A DNA stretch of 22,531 nt from an uncultured Streptococcus sp. Lineage in GTDB: Bacteria; Bacillota; Bacilli; Lactobacillales; Streptococcaceae. The DNA lies in NCBI GenBank assembly GCA_916048115.1, contig CAJZGQ010000001.1, positions 1 to 22,531 of the forward strand, in the 5' to 3' direction. The position numbers were made by a program, and so were the translations under genes. The notes beneath the pieces were generated by a model. The model worked only from the letters and a program-made list of their open reading frames with translations, searched no databases and was not told the DNA's origin. Below, piece by piece: positions 1-6,621 of this stretch (its first letter is position 1; every line of letters begins with the position of its first letter).

Positions 1-544
1 TGACACATTTTTGGCGTTCCTTGGCCAACTTCTTCAAAATGGCAATGATGTCACCCGCTGTCTGTTCATCTAAGTTTCCTGTCGGCTCATCTGCCAAGAT
101 GACTGGTGCTTCTGAAACGAGCGCACGCGCAATAGCCACCCGTTGCTGTTGCCCTCCAGACAATTGAAGAACATTGCGTTTGATTTGCGTTTCATCCAAT
201 CCCAATTCCAAGAGAATGTCTTTTCCAGCTTGTTTGTTGACCAGGCGGACATTTTCAAGTGGCGTCAAATAATCAATCAAATTGTAATTCTGAAAGACCA
301 GGGAGACATGGTGCTTGCGGTGGTAGCTAGACCCTTTGGTCTGGATGTCCTCCCCATCAAAGAGAACCTGCCCCTTCTTGGGATTGTCCAGACCAGCCAA
401 GAGGGAGAGGAGGGTCGATTTCCCTGCTCCAGACTGACCGATAATGCTGTAAAAGGTCCCATTTTCGAACTGATAGTTCACGTCTGAGAAGATCTCTTCT
501 TGGTAGCTTTGGTAGCTATAGGATACATGTTTGAGTTCTAACAT
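1..544 (-). CDS. ABC transporter ATP-binding protein (3' end cut by window edge)
   Basis: Nucleotide-binding subunit of an ABC exporter, working with the FtsX-type permease encoded just upstream. About 181 codons are visible and the gene runs off the window. Counting from the chosen start, the Walker A motif GQSGAGKS is at residues 36-43, the Q-loop glutamine near 85, the signature LSGGQ at 128-132 and the Walker B VILADEP at 148-154, followed by TGNLD. This is the order and spacing of the MacB/LolD ATPase class. I chose the ATG at 542-544 (MLELKHVSYSYQ) because the AAGGAG box is about 11 nt away; an in-frame ATG at 551-553 sits only 2 nt from that box. The gap to the permease stop is 15 nt, so the two genes form an operon. 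The substrate is unknown; antimicrobial peptides or lipids are typical for the class. Confidence 0.93.
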   Translation of the reverse strand, partial: MLELKHVSYSYQSYQEEIFSDVNYQFENGTFYSIIGQSGAGKSTLLSLLAGLDNPKKGQVLFDGEDIQTKGSSYHRKHHVSLVFQNYNLIDYLTPLENVRLVNKQAGKDILLELGLDETQIKRNVLQLSGGQQQRVAIARALVSEAPVILADEPTGNLDEQTAGDIIAILKKLAKERQKCV

Positions 545-559
545 AGGTGTCATTTCTCC

Positions 560-1822
560 TTAACTCATTTTTGTTAATATTTCTTTTGGGCTCTTGCGCC
601 AGATCATGCTGGTCGTTACACCGAGCGACAGAAGGATCAAGCACAAGAGACTAGCATAGGCGATTCCTAAGGAAAGGCCTTGAGGGATTTGGTTGAGCAA
701 GTCTAGGGTCTGCTGTTGACCGGTCTGTCCGACAAACTGCTCTAAGAAACGATGGCTAACCATCCGCCCGATGAGAAAGGCTGGGATCACCGCTAGTAAG
801 GATACCAGCACCACTTCCAAGAGGAACTGTCTAAAGATCCGGCCCTTGCTCTTTCCAATGGATAAGAGCACCCCGATTTCGTGGATCCGCTCCCGTGTCC
901 AGAGACTGAGTAAGAGCGATAGAGCACCGGCTCCCGTCACCAGGAGAACGACCATCATGATCCGCACCAGGCCTTCTAGGGTCTGAGAGGATTCCTTCAT
1001 CTGGTCAAAGGCCTTGCGATCTTCGACCACGCGCAGAGACTGCCAATCCAGATCCAAGCTTTTGACTTGCTTCAAGAGGGCATCGATTTTCTCAGGATCT
1101 TTGACCCCAAAGGTAACCTGGGTCACTTCTTGCTGACTGAGACCTAGGAGCTTGGTCGCATCCTCATAAGGGAGGTAGACTTGGTTTTCACTCAGATCAG
1201 AGGTCATCCCTGTGAATTTTTCCTGTTTCTTACCCGAAAAGATACCTATGATTTTAAAGGTTTGCTCTTTGGCGGGAGTCTCCCCCATCTGAAAGCTGGA
1301 TAAGGTCAAGGAATCTCCGACCTTTAGCTTGTTCTTCTTAGCCAACTCTTCGTGGATCAAGATCTGGCCGCGAGCCTGATCGGATAAGTGCTTGCCTTGC
1401 ACCAGTTGGAAACTGCTACTGCGGAAATCCAGGTGCTGGTCTGTCTTCTGGGTAAAGACAGCGCCTAGCGCTTGCTTGGCTTCCTGCCCCAAATCGTCTC
1501 GCTCCACCGACTGCTGTCCCGTCACCGCTTCTTTACCAAGAATGCGAACGGGACTTTCATATTGAGGAACCATGGCTCCCACCCCAGCTAGTCGCTGCAC
1601 CTTTTCAGCCTCCTTCAGCGCAAAGGGAGTATTCCCCTGCTTACTGGTCAGGGCAAAACTGGTCCCAGCCGACTGTTTGATATGTTCCTCCAGCCTTCCT
1701 CCTACTTGCATCAGTGAAAAACAGAAATATAAGCAAGAGAGGATCAAGAGGAGAATCAGAAAGAGAACCAGATTCCTCGTTCTTTTTCGAGTAATATAGG
1801 CAATTGCCTGTTGTAAGAGCAT
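560..1822 (-). CDS. ABC transporter permease, MacB/FtsX type
   Basis: Membrane subunit of the ABC exporter, about 420 residues. One transmembrane helix lies near residues 17-39, followed by an extracytoplasmic region of roughly 230 residues matching a MacB-like core domain, then three transmembrane helices near the C terminus. The segment RERIHEIGVLLSIGKSKG between the second and third helices is the usual FtsX coupling loop that contacts the ATPase. An in-frame ATG lies at 1849, but GGAGG sits 8 nt before the ATG at 1820-1822, so I start there (MLLQQAIAYI). It is the first gene of a two-gene operon with the ATPase, so the pump is built from a single full-length permease, probably as a dimer. 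The substrate cannot be read from sequence. Confidence 0.9.
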   Translation of the reverse strand: MLLQQAIAYITRKRTRNLVLFLILLLILSCLYFCFSLMQVGGRLEEHIKQSAGTSFALTSKQGNTPFALKEAEKVQRLAGVGAMVPQYESPVRILGKEAVTGQQSVERDDLGQEAKQALGAVFTQKTDQHLDFRSSSFQLVQGKHLSDQARGQILIHEELAKKNKLKVGDSLTLSSFQMGETPAKEQTFKIIGIFSGKKQEKFTGMTSDLSENQVYLPYEDATKLLGLSQQEVTQVTFGVKDPEKIDALLKQVKSLDLDWQSLRVVEDRKAFDQMKESSQTLEGLVRIMMVVLLVTGAGALSLLLSLWTRERIHEIGVLLSIGKSKGRIFRQFLLEVVLVSLLAVIPAFLIGRMVSHRFLEQFVGQTGQQQTLDLLNQIPQGLSLGIAYASLLCLILLSLGVTTSMIWRKSPKEILTKMS

Positions 1823-1888
1823 GAACTCACCCTCCATTTCAAAGCCCACAGCAATGCAAAATGGGCGCTTTCATCATTTGTTATAGTT

Positions 1889-1922
1889 ATTATAGAAAAG
1901 AAATGTGAAATGTTTATGAAAT
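1889..1922 (-). promoter_or_regulatory. Candidate activator-dependent promoter of the ABC exporter operon
   Basis: On the minus strand a TATAAT hexamer lies at 1889-1894, about 67 nt before the permease start. No TTGACA-like -35 is present at 16-18 nt spacing. Instead, read on the plus strand, TGAAAT occurs twice exactly 11 bp apart (1906-1911 and 1917-1922). Same-face direct repeats in place of a -35 are typical of OmpR-family response regulator sites. The regulator is not identified in this window. Confidence 0.5.
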
Positions 1923-1924
1923 AG

Positions 1925-1953
1925 AAAAAAGTTTCCTAGATTTTCTAGGAAAC
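1925..1953 (-). terminator. Rho-independent terminator
   Basis: A perfect 10-bp stem, GTTTCCTAGA paired with TCTAGGAAAC around a 3-nt loop (1931-1953), is followed on the minus strand by six T residues. It would end transcription coming from the yesL side, or from the structured element at 1979-2116, before the exporter promoter. Confidence 0.8.
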
Positions 1954-1978
1954 TTCAGATTGAGAAAAAGTCACCAGA

Positions 1979-2116
1979 GAAACTTTCCTTAGGTGAGGAC
2001 GGACGTCAGCGAACTTCTTCGAAGTTCCATGACTTAGTTTTGGACCTAAAGTTCCAAAACTCCCGAGTGCTAGAAACAATTGTGTTTCTAGCACTTTTCT
2101 CACAGCAGAAAGTTTC
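1979..2116. repeat. Structured intergenic repeat, family 1, copy A (possible ncRNA)
   Basis: A roughly 138-nt element closed by GAAACTTTC (1979-1987) pairing with GAAAGTTTC (2108-2116), then GTGAG with CTCAC. Inside are three hairpins: GAACTTC/GAAGTTC near 2011-2027, AGTTTTGGA/TTCCAAAAC near 2036-2061, and GTGCTAGAAACA/TGTTTCTAGCAC near 2067-2094. A second full copy lies at 17772-17909 with different but still complementary stem sequences, which supports a folded RNA. The strand is undetermined. On the minus strand it is followed by the terminator at 1925-1953. It occupies most of the gap between the exporter and the yesL gene; the remaining stretch 2117-2283 is AT-rich, with a weak hairpin near 2200-2232 and nothing else I can name. 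Confidence 0.8.
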
Positions 2117-2283
2117 AGCATATGTTTGAATAAGGTTAAAAGCCTATATCATTTATTCTTTTCAGCATCACTTAGTTTTTTAGCAAAAAAAGTTATGCTA
2201 CTTTCTATAGTTTTCTAGAAATATAGGAAACTTTATTCGATTTACATAATATTTCGTAAATCATACGTCCCACTTGCTTGACC

Positions 2284-2922
2284 TTATTTTTCAAAGACTC
2301 CTCCTTCTTGGATTCTTGAAAAGATCTTATCGGTCAGTCGAACATTCAAGAAGCTCCATAGGGCAAAACCACCAAACGTAAAGAGATAAATAGCTGTCAG
2401 TAAGCGTTCGGGACTACTGAGACTGATATAGATCACCGCCAAATTGAAGAAGACAAGAAAGATGGTTTGAATAGGATTTAAGAGAGCAATGAGGAAACTA
2501 TTCAGACAGACTTTTCTTGTAGGGGCTTCAAAGAGCCCGATATAAGGGAAGATCAAGGTCATCCCTCCACATAGAAGGACGATAAAGGGAAGCAAAATCC
2601 AAATCCCATACTCATTTAAAAAGGCCGTATTTGAAAAAAGACAGTAATCCAGATATAGTAGCACTGATAAGCCTAGACAAGTCAGCCAAATCATCGTCGC
2701 TTGCTTGAAATTAGCGCGAAAAAGACGGAAAAAATGAAAGACGAGATCCGTATCTTCTCCTTTCAACAAGCGGTGCCACATGGTTGCTAAAGCCGTAACC
2801 GATGCACCGATCGTGAGAACTGGAAGGCAACAAACGATAAACAAGGTATTCAAGATAATGATGTCTGTAAACCGGGTCAAGGCCTTGACCAAGCGTCCAT
2901 CCAATGAAAATAATTTTTGCAT
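2284..2922 (-). CDS. YesL-like (DUF624) membrane protein
   Basis: A membrane protein of about 212 residues with several hydrophobic segments. Its N-terminal part, with FTDIIILNTLFIVCCLPVLT followed by IGASVTAL, is the hallmark of the YesL/DUF624 family. Members sit beside LplB/YtcP-type sugar permeases and YesM/YesN regulators in Firmicutes, and their molecular role is not established. I start at the ATG at 2920-2922 because AAGGAG lies 6 nt before it; in-frame ATGs at 2967 and 2943 have poorer sites. It is the last gene of the importer operon, 103 nt after the binding-protein stop, with a GC-rich hairpin between them that may lower or separate its expression. By context it probably assists transport or sensing of the same sugar. 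Confidence 0.85.
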   Translation of the reverse strand: MQKLFSLDGRLVKALTRFTDIIILNTLFIVCCLPVLTIGASVTALATMWHRLLKGEDTDLVFHFFRLFRANFKQATMIWLTCLGLSVLLYLDYCLFSNTAFLNEYGIWILLPFIVLLCGGMTLIFPYIGLFEAPTRKVCLNSFLIALLNPIQTIFLVFFNLAVIYISLSSPERLLTAIYLFTFGGFALWSFLNVRLTDKIFSRIQEGGVFEK

Positions 2923-2974
2923 CTTCTTCTCCTTGTTCTTCATCCCTATTTCTGCCACTTCCTCCATGGAAGCA

Positions 2975-2997
2975 CTCAGGGGCTTTAGGCCCCTGAG
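2975..2997 (-). promoter_or_regulatory. Intra-operon stem-loop between binding-protein gene and yesL-like gene
   Basis: CTCAGGGGC pairs perfectly with GCCCCTGAG over a 5-nt loop. No T-run follows on the minus strand, so it is not a classical terminator. Its place just after the binding-protein gene suggests an mRNA 3'-end stabiliser or partial attenuator that keeps the binding protein more abundant than YesL. Confidence 0.6.
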
Positions 2998-3025
2998 ATA
3001 CTTACTTTTATGAGTTTAGTTCCTA

Positions 3026-4588
3026 TTACTTCACTTCTTTTTGGTAACGATCATAGGCATCTTGTTGAATCTTCATAAAGTCATCAATGCCCATCTTCTT
3101 CAAGGTTGCTTTGTAATCGTCCCATTCCTTTTCGATGCCCCCTTCGACTACCCATTTAGAAGCTTGTTGGGTAACATAGGAGTTGATATCGACATAAATA
3201 GAGGACAATTTGTTCAATTCTTCTTGAGAGTAGATGACATTTGGATATGCTGGCAAAGCGTATTGTTTCAATTCTTTGTCCATCTTCAATTTGAGGCCAT
3301 CACCTTGTGTTTGGTCGATGTCGACATGACTATTGATATCATCTGACACATATTTTGGTCCAAAGTCACGAAGGGAATTGATCCAAGCCCATTCATCGGC
3401 TGATTTACCATCTTTTGGAGCCAAGACCTTGTACTTATCGCCATCTTTTTCAGTCGCAATACCAAAGGATCCATAGAAGTTTTGGATGCTGGCATCATCC
3501 TTGTAGAATTTATCCAACCATTTGAGCAATTTTGCAGGGTCCTTGCACTTATTCGTGATCAGGATTTCATTTCGTCCATAGTTCAAATGATCTGGGTCAG
3601 AAATGACATATTGTTTGCCATCTGGGCCTTTCAATGCTGGGAGAGGAGCATATTCGCTAGCATGTTGGCCAAAGGTTGCATCTGCTGTCCAACCACTTGA
3701 TACACCGACACGCGCCACTCCCTTGTCCATCCGTTTGGCAACAGACATGGAGGTATCTTCTGTAAAGAGTTCAGGGTCGATCAAGCCTTTCTTGTAGGCT
3801 TCATGCATAGCCGCTATCCCTTGTTTATAACTTTCTTCCGTCCGGAGGTAGACCGGTTTGCCATCTTTGACGGACATTTCATAGGTATTATCTCCACCTA
3901 GACGGTTGTTGAATGGCAAGATATAAGAGAAGGTCGGATCAAAGTTACCAGAGCCAAATGGAATTTCATCATTGACATCGCCATTGCCATTAGCATCCTT
4001 GTCCTTGAAGGCTTGTAAAACAGTCACCAAGTCGTCATAGGTTTCCGGCATCTTCAAGCCAAGGTTGTCCAACCATTTCTTATTAATAAAGAGCTGGTTG
4101 CCGACGATTGGCCGCATTGGCAATTTCTTAGGTAGGCTGTAAATATGACCATCTGGGTTGGTCACCATGGCTTTTAATTTCGGTTCTTTTTCAAAGGCCT
4201 TGTTCAAGTTAGGCATATTGTCCTTTATCAAATCTTCCAATGGAATGAACATGTTTTGGTTCTGAGCGATTTCAGAATCCGTGAAGGCATTGGATCCCAA
4301 GAAAGCGTCTGGTAAATCTCCACTGGCAACAAGAACAGATTTCTTATCAGACCAGTCTGCAGCCACCATGGTATCCCATTTGATCTTGATACCTGATTCC
4401 TTGGCTGAATCATCTAGAAAACCTTTGTGATAGTCTTCCCCCCAATCCGACCAACGAACGGTCGTGATCTTGAAGGTATTTCCATCATTCTTGTCATTGC
4501 TTGATTTATTTGTGGAAGCTCCACAAGCCGTCAAGCCAGCTAAAGCAGCTGCTCCAAGGAGCAGATAGGCAAATTTCCTGTTTTTCAT
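3026..4588 (-). CDS. Carbohydrate ABC transporter substrate-binding lipoprotein (LplA/YtcQ type)
   Basis: A 520-residue extracellular solute-binding protein of family 1. The signal peptide ends in a lipobox LTAC with the lipidated cysteine at residue 22, followed by a Ser/Asn/Lys-rich linker, so the protein is anchored on the outer face of the membrane. Residues 196-208 (DKDANGNGDVNDE) form an EF-hand-like calcium loop that is typical of the long LplA/YtcQ binding proteins. The length well above 450 residues also fits this oligosaccharide-binding class. The start ATG is preceded by AGGAG at 6 nt. It follows the second permease by 9 nt. Pneumococcal NgtS, an N-glycan-binding protein, is of this general type, so a complex host glycan is a plausible ligand. 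That is inference from family and context. Confidence 0.92.
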   Translation of the reverse strand: MKNRKFAYLLLGAAALAGLTACGASTNKSSNDKNDGNTFKITTVRWSDWGEDYHKGFLDDSAKESGIKIKWDTMVAADWSDKKSVLVASGDLPDAFLGSNAFTDSEIAQNQNMFIPLEDLIKDNMPNLNKAFEKEPKLKAMVTNPDGHIYSLPKKLPMRPIVGNQLFINKKWLDNLGLKMPETYDDLVTVLQAFKDKDANGNGDVNDEIPFGSGNFDPTFSYILPFNNRLGGDNTYEMSVKDGKPVYLRTEESYKQGIAAMHEAYKKGLIDPELFTEDTSMSVAKRMDKGVARVGVSSGWTADATFGQHASEYAPLPALKGPDGKQYVISDPDHLNYGRNEILITNKCKDPAKLLKWLDKFYKDDASIQNFYGSFGIATEKDGDKYKVLAPKDGKSADEWAWINSLRDFGPKYVSDDINSHVDIDQTQGDGLKLKMDKELKQYALPAYPNVIYSQEELNKLSSIYVDINSYVTQQASKWVVEGGIEKEWDDYKATLKKMGIDDFMKIQQDAYDRYQKEVK

Positions 4589-4597
4589 GATCTTCTC

Positions 4598-5494
4598 CTA
4601 TTCTTTCAAGGCCCCTATCATGACACCTTGATTAAAGTATTTTTGGACGAATGGATACAGCATCATAATCGGTGCTGTTGAGATAACGATGGCTGCATAT
4701 TTCATCATATCAGCCTTAATACGGAGGTCAGAAGCTACCTCCCCTGTTGCTTGCGATTGCAACATTTGATTACTAATTAAGAGACGGCGCAGGATCAGTT
4801 GTAGGGGTTGGAGATTTTCATTGGTCAAATAAATCAAGGCATTGAACCAAGAATTCCAGATCCCTACTGCTGTCCAAAGTCCAATAACGGCAATAATAGC
4901 CTTGGACAAGGGGAGCACGATCTTTCTGAAGTAATGAATGGTTCCACAACCATCGATCTGGGCGGCTTCCCACATCCCTTCTGGAATACTATTGTTAAAG
5001 AAAGTTCGAGCTACAACGATATTGTAAGGAGAAACTGCAAACGGTACGACCATTACCCAGAAGGTGTCGACCAAACCCAATTGTTTCACTGTCAAATAAA
5101 TGGGAATCAAGCCCCCAGAGACGAACATAGGAACGATAAAGAAAACACTGACCCATTTCTTAGCAAAGAGGTCCTTTCGCGACAAAGCGTAACCAGCCGG
5201 GATATTAATGACCAGGGCAACGATGGTCCCTACAACCGTGTAGAGGATGGTGTTGAGATAGCTCTTTAGAAACAAAGGCTGTTCAATCAAGCGTTGATAG
5301 CCATCTAGTCGCCATTCCCTCGGGATAAACCAAACCTTACCAGTTGCCACATCAGACGGATTACTAAAGGAGGCAATGATAACAAACCACAAAGGGTAGA
5401 CAATCAAGAGAGTCAAGCAAATCGCTAGACCATAGATAAAAACATCAAAGAGAATTTCTGACTTGGTCTTTCTCGCATGTTGAAACAATTTCAC
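4598..5494 (-). CDS. Carbohydrate ABC transporter permease (YtcP/MalG type)
   Basis: A 298-residue inner-membrane permease with about six transmembrane helices. It carries the EAA motif at roughly residues 188-206 (EAAQIDGCGTIHYFRKIVLP) that docks the ATPase, and ends in the NQGVMIGALKE tail common in this subfamily. The start codon is GTG at 5492-5494, supported by AGGAGG 7 nt upstream; no ATG fits. The gap to the preceding permease is 15 nt, and that gene's TAG stop lies directly against this ribosome site, so the two are likely made together as a heterodimer. No ATPase gene is nearby, so energy must come from a subunit encoded elsewhere; in streptococci the shared MsmK does this for several sugar importers. 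Confidence 0.92.
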   Translation of the reverse strand: MKLFQHARKTKSEILFDVFIYGLAICLTLLIVYPLWFVIIASFSNPSDVATGKVWFIPREWRLDGYQRLIEQPLFLKSYLNTILYTVVGTIVALVINIPAGYALSRKDLFAKKWVSVFFIVPMFVSGGLIPIYLTVKQLGLVDTFWVMVVPFAVSPYNIVVARTFFNNSIPEGMWEAAQIDGCGTIHYFRKIVLPLSKAIIAVIGLWTAVGIWNSWFNALIYLTNENLQPLQLILRRLLISNQMLQSQATGEVASDLRIKADMMKYAAIVISTAPIMMLYPFVQKYFNQGVMIGALKE

Positions 5495-5509
5495 AATTTC
5501 TCCTCCTTT

Positions 5510-6427
5510 CTAGAACAATCCTGTCTTGGTATAGCGTTTCGCAAACCAGTTGACCGACAGTAAGATGATCAAGTTGACCAAGGTATTAAAGAGACCGATC
5601 GCTGTCGAATAACTATATTGGAAATTAATCATCCCCACTTTGTAAACATAGGTCGAAATGATTTCACTTCCTGCCAGATTGAGTGGATTTTGCAAGAGCA
5701 AGACCTTTTCAAAACCAACACTGAGTAGGCTTCCTGCTCTGAGAATCAAGAGAATCATCGCCGTTGGTAACAGTAAGGGTAAGTCAATATGACGGATCTT
5801 TTGCAATCGACTCGCCCCGTCCATGGTCGCAGCTTCATAAAAGGTCGGATCAATGGCCGATAGAGCGGCTAGATAGATGATACTATCCCAACCGATATGT
5901 TGCCAGACATCGCTCCAGACATAGACACCTGCAAAGCTACCCGGTTTGGATAAGAGAGCAGGCATCTTTAAGCCGACCAATTTGAGGACATTGGCTAACA
6001 GTCCACTACTTGGAGAGAGAAAGAGAATAATCATCCCACACATGACCATGGTCGAGATAAAATGAGGCAAATAAGTCGTTACTTGAAAGACTTTTTTGAA
6101 CTTGCCCACACGAATCTGGTTGCAAATAATGGCTAGAACAATCGGCAAGGGAAAACCCACCAGAATACTGTAAATAGAAATTTTCAAGGTATTCTTCATG
6201 GTTGTCGCAAATTGGAAGGATGAGAAGAACTGGTTAAAATACTTGAGACCAGCCCAAGGACTTCCAAATATCCCAGTAGCGGGAGAGTAATCTTTAAAAG
6301 CGATGACTAGACCCGCCATAGGGATATAGGCAAATAAAATCAATAAAATAATCGATGGTAGGAGCAGCACATATAAAGGAATATTTTTCTTAAATTTGCT
6401 CTGCTTCGCATTTACTTCGCTTTTCAT
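5510..6427 (-). CDS. Carbohydrate ABC transporter permease (LplB/YtcP-partner type)
   Basis: A 305-residue permease and the first gene of the importer operon. It has a lysine-rich cytoplasmic N terminus and about six transmembrane helices. The EAA loop reads EAATMDGASRLQKIRHIDLP, in the second half of the protein. The segment YIPMAGLVIAFKDYSP near the N terminus is characteristic of the LplB family. The ATG at 6425-6427 has AAGGAGG 5 nt upstream. It is transcribed away from the sensor-kinase gene, and the shared 194-bp spacer carries repeated boxes that are candidate sites for the neighbouring AraC-type regulator. LplB-family permeases import oligosaccharides or lipo-saccharides; the exact ligand is unknown. 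Confidence 0.92.
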   Translation of the reverse strand: MKSEVNAKQSKFKKNIPLYVLLLPSIILLILFAYIPMAGLVIAFKDYSPATGIFGSPWAGLKYFNQFFSSFQFATTMKNTLKISIYSILVGFPLPIVLAIICNQIRVGKFKKVFQVTTYLPHFISTMVMCGMIILFLSPSSGLLANVLKLVGLKMPALLSKPGSFAGVYVWSDVWQHIGWDSIIYLAALSAIDPTFYEAATMDGASRLQKIRHIDLPLLLPTAMILLILRAGSLLSVGFEKVLLLQNPLNLAGSEIISTYVYKVGMINFQYSYSTAIGLFNTLVNLIILLSVNWFAKRYTKTGLF

Positions 6428-6454
6428 AAGGCCCTCCTTTTCTTTCTCCTCTAT

Positions 6455-6481
6455 TTTATAGGAATCCTTTCCATCTTTATA
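6455..6481 (-). promoter_or_regulatory. Candidate -10 elements of the importer operon
   Basis: On the minus strand TATAAA occurs at 6476-6481 and again at 6455-6460, predicting leaders of about 42 or 20 nt. Neither has a recognisable -35. For the upstream one, the -35 position (6499-6504) abuts the CCG-centred box at 6503-6519, as expected for an activator-dependent promoter. Confidence 0.4.
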
Positions 6482-6502
6482 GAACTTTTTCGTGCATCTT
6501 CA

Positions 6503-6588
6503 TTCACTTTTCCGTTTTCTCCACACAAAAACATGCACTTTCCCGATTTTTTTACTTTACTATCGGTTTTGTTCATGAATCCGTTTTC
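6503..6588. promoter_or_regulatory. Three related CCG-centred boxes in the divergent spacer (candidate regulator operators)
   Basis: TTCACTTTTCCGTTTTC at 6503-6519 and TTCATGAATCCGTTTTC at 6572-6588 share 13 of 17 bases. A weaker relative, GCACTTTCCCGATTTT, lies at 6535-6550 and matches the first in 12 of 16 positions, 31 bp (about three turns) downstream. Direct repeats on one face between a YesMN pair and its likely target operon are what an AraC-type response regulator would need. The binding protein is inferred. Confidence 0.45.
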
Positions 6589-6589
6589 A
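6576..6589. promoter_or_regulatory. cre-like site (candidate CcpA operator)
   Basis: TGAATCCGTTTTCA matches the cre consensus TGWAANCGNTNWCA with one mismatch, on either strand. It lies 8 bp upstream of the kinase gene's -10, where bound CcpA would block it. It overlaps the third CCG box, so the match could be coincidental to that repeat. Confidence 0.4.
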
Positions 6590-6594
6590 AATAG

Positions 6595-6603
6595 TGCTAT
6601 AAT
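6595..6603 (+). promoter_or_regulatory. Extended -10 promoter of the kinase-regulator operon
   Basis: TGCTATAAT is a perfect extended -10. No good -35 is found at 16-18 nt. The predicted start of transcription near 6610 leaves a leader of only about 12 nt, with the GAGG ribosome site (6610-6613) at its very 5' end. Confidence 0.65.
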
Positions 6604-6621
6604 ATATGTGAGGTGCTCATT

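Noticed and set aside
143..487. Plus-strand frame of 114 codons at the left end
   Set aside because: It lies opposite the ABC ATPase, whose minus-strand frame carries all ATPase motifs; the plus frame has no recognisable domain or ribosome site.
1979..2116. Assigning family 1 or family 2 repeats to the pneumococcal BOX or RUP elements
   Set aside because: The sequences do not match the BOX or RUP sequences as I remember them, so no such name is given.
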